From: Methanosarcina sp. ERenArc_MAG2
Lineage (GTDB): Archaea; Halobacteriota; Methanosarcinia; Methanosarcinales; Methanosarcinaceae
DNA: 64,000 nucleotides
Assembly (NCBI GenBank): GCA_023955635.1
Contig: JAMXHR010000001.1
Span: 368,990 to 432,989 of the forward strand
Reading direction: 5' to 3'
Below are positions 9,053-17,360 of the stretch, piece by piece. Position numbers and translations under genes: made by a program. Position 1 is the stretch's first letter. Each line of letters starts with the position of its first letter. The notes under the pieces were generated by a model. The model saw only the letters and a program-made list of their open reading frames with translations. It was not told the origin of the DNA and did no database searches.

Positions 9053-10630
9053 TTATGGTTCAATACTAACCGTGCTCAGGTCGAGACCGTAGATCGAGGA
9101 TGGGAACGTGAAGCCTTTCACAGAATTTCTATACGCAGCGATTTTCTCGATGTCATACAACGGCATACAGGCATACTTCTCCTGAATATACAGGTATGCG
9201 GCGCTATAATCTTCATCTGCACCGGTAGCAATGGCTGTTTCGATCAGCTGGTCAAGCTCTGCATCATGATAAGATGCCGGCCATGACCCCCAGGTGGAGT
9301 GATACTTTCCGGTAAGCGGTCCTTCGGGCAGACTCGGGACTCCCGAGCTATGGTGAAGATACATGTCATAGTTGCCCTTTTGACGTTCTTCCCCTGCGGC
9401 ACCGCTTTCAAGAACAAGGATATCGACTTCGATGCCTATTTTCTTCATCTCACTCTGGATATAGACAGCAATCGAGTCGGAGTTTGCTTCACCCTGTGGA
9501 ACAATATAAGTAAGTGTCAGCTTCTTTCCGTCTTTTTCCCGAATTCCGTCGGTTCCGGTAACTATCCACCCTGCCTGGTCAAGGAGGTTCTTTGCCTTCT
9601 CCGGGTCATAGGTATATTCTGTTCCTGCAAGGCTGCTGGCCCATGGGTATGTAGGGGATACGACCGAGTACGCAGGTTCTGCAGCGCTGGCGAGGAGTTC
9701 TTTAACCATTTTATCCCGGTCAAGCCCGAGGTTGATCGCCTCCCGGATACGAATGTCACTCAATGGTCCCTCATAACAGTTCAGTTCCACAACCTGATAT
9801 CTTCCGTAGGACTGCTTTTCGACAATGATATTTGGATCACTCATCATCTGGGGAATCTGCTCATATGGAACCGTTGAATGATGATCCGCCACACCAATGA
9901 TGTCGACGTCACCCGCACGCAGTGCCGATACGCTGGCATAGCTATCAGGGATTACCCGGTACGATATCCGGTTAATTAGTGTTTCTCCGTCTGAGGTCGG
10001 ATCATGTCTAACAAGTTCTGCACTCTGTGCCTTTACATAGTTCTCAACCTCGAACTTCCCTGTTCCAATGAAGGATACGATCTCTTCGTCAGTACTCCAG
10101 GCAGGTTCGACCGATGTTGGCGCGATAACCTGGCTGGTCGACTCCGACGAGAGTGATTTTATAAAAGCTCCATATGGTTCTTTCAGAGTGACCTGTATTG
10201 TATCATTATCAACCTCGAGCACATTGGATATTTTTGAGAATGCGATATCACTCTTCCTTGGCCCCTGACTGCACCATTTCAGGAACCATGCAGCAGAACT
10301 CGCGTTCCATTGCGTCCCGTCGTGGAACTCTATCCCCTTATTGAGGTTGAATATATAGGTCAACCCGTCTTCAGACTCGTTCCATGAACTGACAAGACGG
10401 CCGGGAATTGGCTTTCCATCGGCGTTGATGCCTAGAAAGACGTCATAGACATTCATCTTCATCTCTACTCTTGAATCAAAATCTGCGGGTCCGGCAACGA
10501 TAAGCGTCTGAACGTTGTCCTCTGTCTGAGCACTCTGTCCTACGCATCCCGCAGTGATGATCATACATCCGACAAGACAGAAGAGTGCCAGTAATTTCAG
10601 CGATGTAAAACTTTCTCTCTTCATTTTCAA
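9053..10630 (-). CDS. NikA/DppA-like substrate-binding lipoprotein
   Basis: A 525-residue solute-binding protein of family 5. The N-terminal signal ends in a lipobox, ITAGC at about residue 28, so the mature protein is probably lipid-anchored outside the membrane. Family features include GLTYIFNLNKGIEFHDGTQW, the INRISYRVIPD segment and DIRIREAINLGLDRDKMV. It resembles NikA more than classical oligopeptide binders in general layout, but the ligand (nickel, a metal chelate or a peptide) cannot be read from sequence. ATG 10630 overlaps the stop of the methyltransferase gene as ATGA, so the two are translationally coupled. Confidence 0.85.
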   Translation of the reverse strand: MKMKRESFTSLKLLALFCLVGCMIITAGCVGQSAQTEDNVQTLIVAGPADFDSRVEMKMNVYDVFLGINADGKPIPGRLVSSWNESEDGLTYIFNLNKGIEFHDGTQWNASSAAWFLKWCSQGPRKSDIAFSKISNVLEVDNDTIQVTLKEPYGAFIKSLSSESTSQVIAPTSVEPAWSTDEEIVSFIGTGKFEVENYVKAQSAELVRHDPTSDGETLINRISYRVIPDSYASVSALRAGDVDIIGVADHHSTVPYEQIPQMMSDPNIIVEKQSYGRYQVVELNCYEGPLSDIRIREAINLGLDRDKMVKELLASAAEPAYSVVSPTYPWASSLAGTEYTYDPEKAKNLLDQAGWIVTGTDGIREKDGKKLTLTYIVPQGEANSDSIAVYIQSEMKKIGIEVDILVLESGAAGEERQKGNYDMYLHHSSGVPSLPEGPLTGKYHSTWGSWPASYHDAELDQLIETAIATGADEDYSAAYLYIQEKYACMPLYDIEKIAAYRNSVKGFTFPSSIYGLDLSTVSIEP

Positions 10631-11382
10631 TCCTCTTTCGGTTTTTTAGCTGTGTAGCAGAACTGACCGTGTCCATGTGAAAGTCTATACGGATAGGACA
10701 TACGCCGGCGTTTCAGGGCTTCAATCTCGTGCATGGGCTCGGCGAGGACATGAGAGTATCCAACAGATTTCAAAAGATCTACAATGACTTCGGGCTTTAC
10801 ACCGCCATTATATGGAAGGTCTACAGCCTGCCTCCCATTTCCAAGAGTGCGCCATGGATTCCTCCTCTCTGAGAGAAGTATCCAGAAGTTCAAAGCCTGT
10901 TTCTGGATCGCAACTTCACGGTCGTCACGGGGCTCGTGAAGGAAGAAGCAGAGCCTCCCTCCAGGCCGCAATATCCGCATCCATTCACGTACTGCAATAT
11001 CTGGATGCGGAAGTGTCCAGAGAACCGCCCTGTTGACTATGGCATCAAAGGAGTTGTTTTCAAAACCGAGATGTTCGGCATCATCCTGATGAAAAACGAT
11101 CGATAATCCCCTCTCTTTTGCCTTGGCGGATGCACGGGTGATCATCTTTTCGGAAAGATCGATTCCCACAACCTCATACCCCATATCGGCGAGCATCAGT
11201 GAGAGAAAACCTGTTCCTGAGCCGATATCAAGAATTTTTTCGGCATCACCCAGTTTTGACTTGAGGAGCATCTTCCACGCTTCTTCCTCCTCTTTGCTGG
11301 CGGTATAATGTCCCGGAGATTTATCGAACGTTTGGGAGCGGTAATTCCAGAAATTTCTGATTATCTGTTTGTCTTCGTTCAT
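10627..11382 (-). CDS. class I SAM-dependent methyltransferase of the importer operon
   Basis: A 251-residue methyltransferase. Motif I is ILDIGSGTGFLSLMLAD, motif post-I VVGIDLSEKMI, and motif II/III region FDAIVNRAVLWTLPHP followed by RILRPGGRLCFF. It belongs to the UbiE/COQ5-like Methyltransf_11 group; the substrate is unknown. Its stop overlaps the binding-protein start by four bases and its own start overlaps the stop of the degraded ORF upstream, again as ATGA. That tight coupling suggests it modifies the transported compound or a chelator, but this is inference. Confidence 0.82.
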   Translation of the reverse strand: MNEDKQIIRNFWNYRSQTFDKSPGHYTASKEEEEAWKMLLKSKLGDAEKILDIGSGTGFLSLMLADMGYEVVGIDLSEKMITRASAKAKERGLSIVFHQDDAEHLGFENNSFDAIVNRAVLWTLPHPDIAVREWMRILRPGGRLCFFLHEPRDDREVAIQKQALNFWILLSERRNPWRTLGNGRQAVDLPYNGGVKPEVIVDLLKSVGYSHVLAEPMHEIEALKRRRMSYPYRLSHGHGQFCYTAKKPKED

Positions 11383-11712
11383 CTGTCATCCTCCAGAAGG
11401 TTAAGGGCATCTGTAGCTGCAAGCTGAACCCGACCATACGGTAATTCAATCTCTTCTCCGGGTCTCCATGGCTCACTTTAAACATGTCATACTCTGACTC
11501 TGCGAAACTTTCCATTCGGGGAGTTTACGACATCGAGTCTATTCTCGACCCCATGTAGTTCCCCTCTCTCCCGGCCCATCAGTTTGTAACGATTCCCGTA
11601 TCCGGCACGGATCTATATCGTCATCCTTATGATAATGAGAACTGGAGATTTCAAGTAAGATCTCATGGTCAGATACGACCGCCCTTACAGCTTTACCCTC
11701 TGATTCATTCAC
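11379..11712 (-). pseudogene. unidentified short gene with several frame breaks
   Basis: Coding-like sequence starts at GTG 11712 (VNESEGKAVRAVVSDHEILL), changes frame around 11545-11560 into GNYMGSRIDSM and MESFAESEYDMFKVSHGDP, where an in-frame stop also occurs, and changes again near 11458 into EEIELPYGRVQLAATDALNL, ending in a TGA that overlaps the methyltransferase ATG. Restored, the product is about 110 residues. I do not recognise the family. The overlap with the next start argues that the reading frame was real and first in the importer operon. It could be a live gene with sequencing errors or a decayed one. Confidence 0.5.
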
Positions 11713-11750
11713 CCCTCTATTGACATTCCATCAATTCATATTTGCATCAT

Positions 11751-11765
11751 ATTCATAGTATGAAT
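11751..11765. promoter_or_regulatory. palindromic candidate operator upstream of importer operon
   Basis: A perfect 7-1-7 palindrome, ATTCATAGTATGAAT, lies about 40 bases before the first start codon of the operon (11712). Half-sites of the ATTCATA type would suit a dimeric repressor, possibly metal-responsive, but no regulator gene is nearby. Confidence 0.4.
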
Positions 11766-11767
11766 TA

Positions 11768-11849
11768 TTATTGATTTAGTATTACTATTTAGTATATTTC
11801 TAATTTGATAATGTTTATAGTATAAGTTTTTATTGATTTAGTCTTACTA
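11768..11849. repeat. direct repeat pair in the importer promoter region
   Basis: ttattgatttagtattacta at 11768-11787 recurs with one change (tcttacta ending) at 11830-11849, 62 bases apart, close to six helical turns. They sit in a very AT-rich stretch upstream of the minus-strand operon and could be regulator-binding sites. Confidence 0.45.
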
Positions 11850-12167
11850 ATTATTATTATTATTTATCTAAGTATTAAATAAGGGTCTCAATTAGCTTTT
11901 AAATCCTGATCTAATTAGTCAATCATCCGAAGCACTTCACGACAAAGAGTTTTATCATAGAGACGGCGACCGATTTGATGTCATTTAATAAAACTACAGC
12001 AATCGGAAAAAATCAGTAACTGTCAGAATCGATGAAAAAAAGGATAAACATAAAAAGGTAGGTTTTTAAACCAAAATTCTGATATGAGAGCCTCTACTTT
12101 TCAGCTTTTTCTTCTAAAAAGGATTTCATGCTTTTGAATCGCAATTCGGGTGGCGCAACTTTGGTGG
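11850..12167. other. intergenic, no feature seen
   Basis: AT-rich DNA downstream of modC. T and A runs near 12030-12060 may serve as a termination signal for modC. No ORF supported. Confidence 0.35.
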
Positions 12168-13298
12168 TCAAAATACAATCATATCGGAAGTCCTTATCCT
12201 TACCATACATTGGTCTCCTAAATCGATTTTTAACGAGTCAAAGATATGGTTCGTAACCTCAATATTCAGGACGTCTCCGCTGTCTTTCAATTTCAGGGAC
12301 ATGATCCGGCTGGTACCCTTATTCACCACGTTCCTGACTACACCGCCGAGAAGGTTTTTCCTCTCTTCCTTCCGAATTGCATGGACAGTTTCGTTGTCCA
12401 TAAGTTCTATATTCTCAGGTCTTATTCCCCAGCTAACTCTATCTCCTGCCGTCCGCCTGATATAGGGAGCAGTGATCTCCGTACCGAGGGACCAGAGGAA
12501 AGTACACTCGTCTCTCTGCCCGTGCCCTTCTACAACGGCATCGTCAAAGAGGTTGGAGAAGCCTACCATTTCTGCCACATAACGAGTTTTCGGATGATAA
12601 AATACGTCTTCAGGGGAGCCAAGCTGCTGCACCCTGCCATTATCAAAGACAACCATCCTGTCTGCCATGGTAAAGGCTTCGACAGGGTCATGAGTTATGA
12701 ATATTACAGGGATCCCAAGCTTTTTCCCGATCGTCCGCAGTTCTTTTCTAAGTTTCAGGCGAATTACGGTATCCAGGGATGAAAAGGGCTCGTCCAGGAG
12801 CAGCACCTCCGGGTTGGGAGCAAGAGCCCGGGCAAGCGCAACTTTTTGCTTCTGGCCCCCTGAGAGCTCATAAGAGTATGCAAACTCAAGTTCCTCGATT
12901 CCCACAAGGCCCAGCATTTCGTTCACTCGATCAGTTTTTTCCATCGAATTCAGACCCTTGAGCCCGAATTCGATGTTCTGTCTCACGTTCATGTGAGGAA
13001 AAAGGGCATTTTCCTGAAACATATACCCGATTTTCCGTTTCTGGGGTGGCAGGTTTATCTTCTTCTTGCTGTCAAAGTATACTGTATCGTTTATTTTTAT
13101 AGTACCTGCATCCGGGTTCTCAAGCCCTGCAATGCAGCGGAGAGCCGTGGTTTTTCCCGAACCGGAACAGCCGAACAGGACCACGAAATCGGAATCGGCA
13201 TCAAAGCTACAATGCATTGAAAAGCTGGGTTTTACTCCCTTCTTTTTCTTGTGTTTCCTTCCGTAGAATTCCTTTTCAATGTCAACTTCAACAGTCAT
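12168..13298 (-). CDS. modC: molybdate/tungstate ABC transporter ATPase ModC/WtpC
   Basis: A 376-residue ATPase. Walker A is VLFGCSGSGKTTALRC, the Q-loop lies in IGYMFQENALFPHM, the signature is YELSGGQKQKVALARA, Walker B is VLLLDEPFSSLD, and the switch is FITHDPVEAFTM. The C-terminal third (from about residue 240) is a MOP/TOBE-like regulatory region that binds oxyanion in ModC. It follows modB by 28 bases and lies downstream of the nif genes in the same direction, so it most likely supplies molybdate for the FeMo cofactor. The substrate is inferred from family and position. Confidence 0.85.
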   Translation of the reverse strand: MTVEVDIEKEFYGRKHKKKKGVKPSFSMHCSFDADSDFVVLFGCSGSGKTTALRCIAGLENPDAGTIKINDTVYFDSKKKINLPPQKRKIGYMFQENALFPHMNVRQNIEFGLKGLNSMEKTDRVNEMLGLVGIEELEFAYSYELSGGQKQKVALARALAPNPEVLLLDEPFSSLDTVIRLKLRKELRTIGKKLGIPVIFITHDPVEAFTMADRMVVFDNGRVQQLGSPEDVFYHPKTRYVAEMVGFSNLFDDAVVEGHGQRDECTFLWSLGTEITAPYIRRTAGDRVSWGIRPENIELMDNETVHAIRKEERKNLLGGVVRNVVNKGTSRIMSLKLKDSGDVLNIEVTNHIFDSLKIDLGDQCMVRIRTSDMIVF

Positions 13299-13326
13299 TT
13301 CCTACTCCCACCCTATACTTGTTTTT

Positions 13327-13992
13327 TCATCGTTCTCCCAGTTTGCTGGTAGCTGCAATAGTTACGAGAGATATAACGATCAGGATAAGCACAAGCAGGT
13401 TAGCAAGTTCATTGTTTCCTACCTGGTATGCCCCGTAAATGGAAAGAGGCATGGTGCTGGTTTTTCCCGGGATATTTCCTGCGACCATCAGGGTTGCTCC
13501 AAACTCTCCGACAGCCCTTGCAAAACTCAGAACGCAGCCTGCAATGATGCCCTTTTTTGCAAGGGGCAGGGTTATAAAGAGCGCAGTTTCAAATTCGCTT
13601 CTCCCGAGAATACAGGCAGCTTCCTCAACGCTTCGGTCCACAGCCCCGATAGCTGAGGTTGCGGTCTTTACCATCAGGGGTAAAGAGACTACAAAAGCTG
13701 CAATGGCTGCTGCTTGCCAGGTAAAGAGTATCCCGCTCCCTGTAATTTTGGTGAAAACGCTTCCAATAACTCCGTTTTTCCCGAGCAGGATCACCAGGAT
13801 ATACCCGGTTACGGTCGGGGGTAGAACAAGGGGCAAAGTCACGAGCACGTCAGCCAGCCATCTTCCCGTAAACTCTCTCTTTGCCAGCAAGTAAGCGATA
13901 AGAATTCCAAGAATTGCCACAAAGAAGGTTGAAATAGCGGCAATCTTGATTGTAAGCAGGAGTGGGCTCATGGCCAGTTGAAGTGTTTCCAT
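13327..13992 (-). CDS. modB: molybdate/tungstate ABC permease ModB/WtpB
   Basis: A roughly 221-residue permease. Start ATG 13992 (METLQLAMSPLLLTIKI) is preferred because GGGAAGGG lies five bases upstream. It has five to six hydrophobic helices, with TLPLVLPPTVTGYILVILL and the EAA loop EEAACILGRSEFETALFITL, then FARAVGEFGATLMVAGNIPG, all diagnostic for ModB/CysT permeases. It works with ModC; its normal partner, the binding protein ModA, appears broken just upstream. Confidence 0.88.
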   Translation of the reverse strand: METLQLAMSPLLLTIKIAAISTFFVAILGILIAYLLAKREFTGRWLADVLVTLPLVLPPTVTGYILVILLGKNGVIGSVFTKITGSGILFTWQAAAIAAFVVSLPLMVKTATSAIGAVDRSVEEAACILGRSEFETALFITLPLAKKGIIAGCVLSFARAVGEFGATLMVAGNIPGKTSTMPLSIYGAYQVGNNELANLLVLILIVISLVTIAATSKLGER

Positions 13993-14010
13993 TAAATCCC
14001 TTCCCAAATT

Positions 14011-14267
14011 TCAGGTTCTGTTCCGGTTTAAGTCCTGAATTTTTATCATTTCAGGGGTTTCTACGCTGCCTGAAGTCAGGTCTTCTAATGTCTTCGGCGT
14101 TTCAGATCCGTTCTTTTCAGGCACCCCTATTAAGAGGGTGTTTGCCGCAAAGTCTTTTCTTGAACTGTTCCGGGGCTGCCGATAGTAATGCCGATAGGAA
14201 GGCGACTATTCCAAGGCAGAGAACTACTGCAAGGGTCAGGAGTATCAATTTTTTGCCGTATTTTCAT
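14011..14267 (-). pseudogene. collapsed remnant of modA-type binding protein gene
   Basis: Between nifN and modB lies a 257-base piece. From ATG 14267, which follows the nifN TGA directly, it encodes a signal-peptide-like stretch (LILLTLAVVLCLGIVAFL, SALLSAAPEQF) after one missing A in the run at about 14249-14254. The frame then jumps to DFAANTLLIGVPEKNGSETP and KTLEDLTSG, reminiscent of the middle of a ModA/WtpA protein (NTLVI..P and LEDL). More than 200 residues expected of a full binding protein are missing. The position between nifN and modB is where a modA gene would be expected. It could instead be a short exported protein; I favour a deleted modA. Confidence 0.5.
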
Positions 14268-15701
14268 TCATGCGCTCCTTTCCATACATTCTTCTTCAGT
14301 TCCTTTACTGACACGTACTGTAGTTTCAGCCTGTACCGGTGCGGTGAAGGTATCAGTAGCTTCAAGGATGGTATTTGTGATCCTGTCCAGCAGTTCCAAG
14401 GTTCCCCTGTATCCTACGGTAAGGATACGCTGTGCGCCCACTCTGTCATGGATTGGCAGGCCAACCCTTACAAGAGGAATGTCCAGGGATTTGGCAATGT
14501 ATTTTCCGTTTGAGTTTCCTATCAGGATTTCCGGGCTGCATTCATTTACCGCATCATTCAGGCTGTCAAAGTCAATCCCGTCCAGAATCACAGGTTTCAG
14601 TTCCGGCCTTATCTCTTCGATTATTTGCCTGATCTTCGCTCCAAAGTCCCGGCTTTTACTTCCTGTAGCTATCAGCACGGGGTTCATTCCGAGTTCCAGC
14701 ATAAAGGTCGTGAGGCTAAGTACCATATCAGGGTCCCCGTAAACCGCTGCTTTTACCCCGTAGAGGTATTTGTGAACATCCACCATGGCATCGAGGAGCC
14801 TGCCTCTTTCTTTCTGGTATTTCTCGGGAATCGGGCAGCTGAGGATGTTGACCAGTTCTGTAAAGAAACTGTCCGTGTTTGAAAGCCCTATCGGAATTGG
14901 AACGCTGTGTCCGGGTACACTGTGGGATTTTTCCAGATATTCCAGTGCCAGGTTCTTGCTGACTATTCCAAGGCCCAGGCTTGCCCGACTGTTCGGCATA
15001 TCCCGAATTTCGAAAAGCGGGGTGCCTCCGGGGGCAATTTTCGGAAGATAGTCTCTCAGAGGTGCGTCAAAGGTTTCGGAAATATCAGGCAGAAAAATGT
15101 AATCTCCGGCAGTAGCCGCTAGGATTTCTTTTAGTTCCCTCACATCCGCAGGGGAGAGGCTTTCAACAGGGATGAGATTAAGTTTTCCATTGGGATTTTT
15201 TAGAGGCTTCTTTTCTCCTTGATTTCCCGCAAATTTTCTGACAACTGCATCCAGGGCCTTTATATACCCACTTACATGGCTTTCCCCGTAGCTGGGAGTT
15301 GAAACCGGAACGATTATAATATCTTTCTCGAGGTCGTCTCCGATCCCTTCCTCTTCTTTGAACTCACTGATGATCGCAGGGACATCGTCCCCTATTGTTT
15401 CGGCAAGACAGGTAGTGGCAACGCCGATCACTTTCGGGTTGTACCTGTTGATGACGTTTTTCAGTCCCTTTTTCAGGTTTTCCCTGCCCCCGTAAATAGC
15501 TCCCTTTTCACTGAGAGAGCTTGATGCAATGTCAACAGGTTCCCTGAAATGATGGGCAAGGTGCAGGCGCATGTAGGTGCTGCATCCCTGGGAACCGTGG
15601 TAGAGAACCATGGTGTTTTCGATTCCCTTGAAAGCAAGGGCACTTCCCATGGGCTGGCACATGACACAGGGATTTACAGTTACATAGTTTCTTTTCGTCA
15701 T
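14268..15701 (-). CDS. nifN: nitrogenase iron-molybdenum cofactor scaffold NifN
   Basis: A 477-residue protein that with NifE forms the scaffold on which the FeMo cofactor precursor is matured. Cluster-binding and family motifs are NPCVMCQPMGSALAF, YHGSQGCSTYMRLHL and GVATTCLAETIGDD, near the N-terminus, in the positions of NifK/NifN cysteines. It lacks the long N-terminal extension of NifK. It follows nifE by 12 bases and is the last clear nif gene before the modA remnant, whose ATG follows the nifN stop immediately. Confidence 0.93.
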   Translation of the reverse strand: MTKRNYVTVNPCVMCQPMGSALAFKGIENTMVLYHGSQGCSTYMRLHLAHHFREPVDIASSSLSEKGAIYGGRENLKKGLKNVINRYNPKVIGVATTCLAETIGDDVPAIISEFKEEEGIGDDLEKDIIIVPVSTPSYGESHVSGYIKALDAVVRKFAGNQGEKKPLKNPNGKLNLIPVESLSPADVRELKEILAATAGDYIFLPDISETFDAPLRDYLPKIAPGGTPLFEIRDMPNSRASLGLGIVSKNLALEYLEKSHSVPGHSVPIPIGLSNTDSFFTELVNILSCPIPEKYQKERGRLLDAMVDVHKYLYGVKAAVYGDPDMVLSLTTFMLELGMNPVLIATGSKSRDFGAKIRQIIEEIRPELKPVILDGIDFDSLNDAVNECSPEILIGNSNGKYIAKSLDIPLVRVGLPIHDRVGAQRILTVGYRGTLELLDRITNTILEATDTFTAPVQAETTVRVSKGTEEECMERSA

Positions 15702-15713
15702 CTCAATGCCTCC

Positions 15714-17242
15714 TCATGCCTGGCTTTTAATTGCAGCATCCGGCTTTGTGTTCAAGAAGTCCGGTCCCATGCTTATGTCTTTATATTGTTTTACACATGG
15801 TTTTCCCGAAATCTCTTCTTTTACTGTTTCTCTCTCTGATTCCACTGCTTCGGGCTTCAAGGTCCGCTGCCTGACAGCTTTCCAGACAGGGCTGTTAATA
15901 GAAGCGTCAACTTCCCTTGCAAAATTTACAAAGCCGTCAAAGCCTTCGAACTCCACCACCCTATCGTGGTTGAAGTCGCAAAAAGCAACACCCAGCTTGT
16001 ATGCGATAAATCTCTCCTTTACGCCTGCAACCATCAGGTCGGCTTTCTGTTTCACAAGCAATTCGGCAAGTTCCAGCGGGTTTGCATCGTCTACAATGAC
16101 AGTTCCGTCCCTGACCGAATAACTGATCTGCTCGTAGTCTTCCTTTTTCCCGGTCTGGGTTCCGATTATAACTACTTCCATGTCAAGTTCCGCAAAGCCT
16201 TTGATAAGTGTGAGAGCTTTTGCAGGGCCTCCCATGTAGATAGCAGCCTTTTTCCCTTTGACTCTCTCTTTAACTCTGGAAATCTCAGGCATTATACGGT
16301 TCGTTTCGGTCTCCAGGATTTCTTCTGCCTTCTTTTTCATCTCTTCCGAGTCAAAGTATTCTGCAGTTTTCCTCAGGGCTATGGAGATGTCTTCGATTCC
16401 GAAGAAACTCGCAGATAAATATGGAATTCCATATTCTCTTTGCATCCATTTTGCGAGATAGTTCATGGACCCGCTGCACTGAACGAGGTTAAGGTCAGCC
16501 TCCGCTGCTCTTGATATGGATCTGGTAGTTGAATCTCCTGTAAGGGAGACTATGACCTCAATTCCCATTTGCTCAAAGAGAGGTTTTACGAGCCAGACGT
16601 CCCCGGCTACATTGAAATCCCCGAGGATATTGATCTTTGGTTTTCTAACCTCAGGGTTTATTTCGGGTTTCTTTTCTGCGGTTTCTTGAGGTCTTTTGAT
16701 TAGCTGTTTTAAAGCGTCGCATGCAGCCTTGTATCCGTCAGACTTGTTGCCTTTGAAGCCTTCGGACTTTATAGGGATCACCGGAATATTGTGCTTTAAG
16801 CTTGCTGTTTTGCATATGGCTTCCAGGTCATCTCCGATAATTCCTACTATACAAGTGGAATATACAAAAATAACCGGGGGGCGGTAGAGCCCTATCAGCT
16901 CGTCGATTGCGTTTGAGAGTTTTTCTCCCCCGAACACGATATCGAGTTCTTTCATGTCCGTGCTAAAACTGCTGCGGTTCGTTTCGATTCCGCTGGACTT
17001 TGCCCCCTGATATCCCAGGTATAGCCTGCACAGCCTATCGGGCCGTGGACCAGGTGGATGGCATCGGTTACAGGGTTTAAAACAACCCTCGCTCCCGAAT
17101 AAACACAGGCTCGCTGGCTGATGGCTCCTGCCAGGGAATTGTTATCGCAGGCAAGGGGAATTGTCTGCCCCTTTTCTTGCTTTCTGGTGATGTATGGTTG
17201 CCTTTCTTCAAGAGTATCTACTATCCCGGTTTTCTCTCTCAT
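15714..17242 (-). CDS. nifE: nitrogenase cofactor scaffold NifE, frameshifted
   Basis: Partner of NifN in FeMo cofactor assembly. The N-terminal fragment carries SQRACVYSGARVVLNPVTDA and VHGPIGCAGYTWDIRG, the latter with the NifD/NifE cysteine. It breaks at a five-base run (plus strand 17003-17007): with a sixth G the frame continues as AKSSGIETNRSSFSTDMKEL into DIVFGGEKLSNAIDELIGLY and TCIVGIIGDDLEAI. Total about 510 residues, longer than many NifE by a C-terminal tail (PVWKAVRQRTLKPEAVESE onward). ATG 17242 with GAGGGGA about nine bases upstream is a better start than GTG 17251. Confidence 0.9.
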
Positions 17243-17360
17243 CTCTTTCACTCCCCTCTGCTTCGGTTTTCAGATTTGCAGCGGCGTTTCTACAGTTCCC
17301 GTTTTTAACTTCAAATTTCTATGTTCTCTTCCGGAACCAATTATCTTGAGACCAGGTTAT

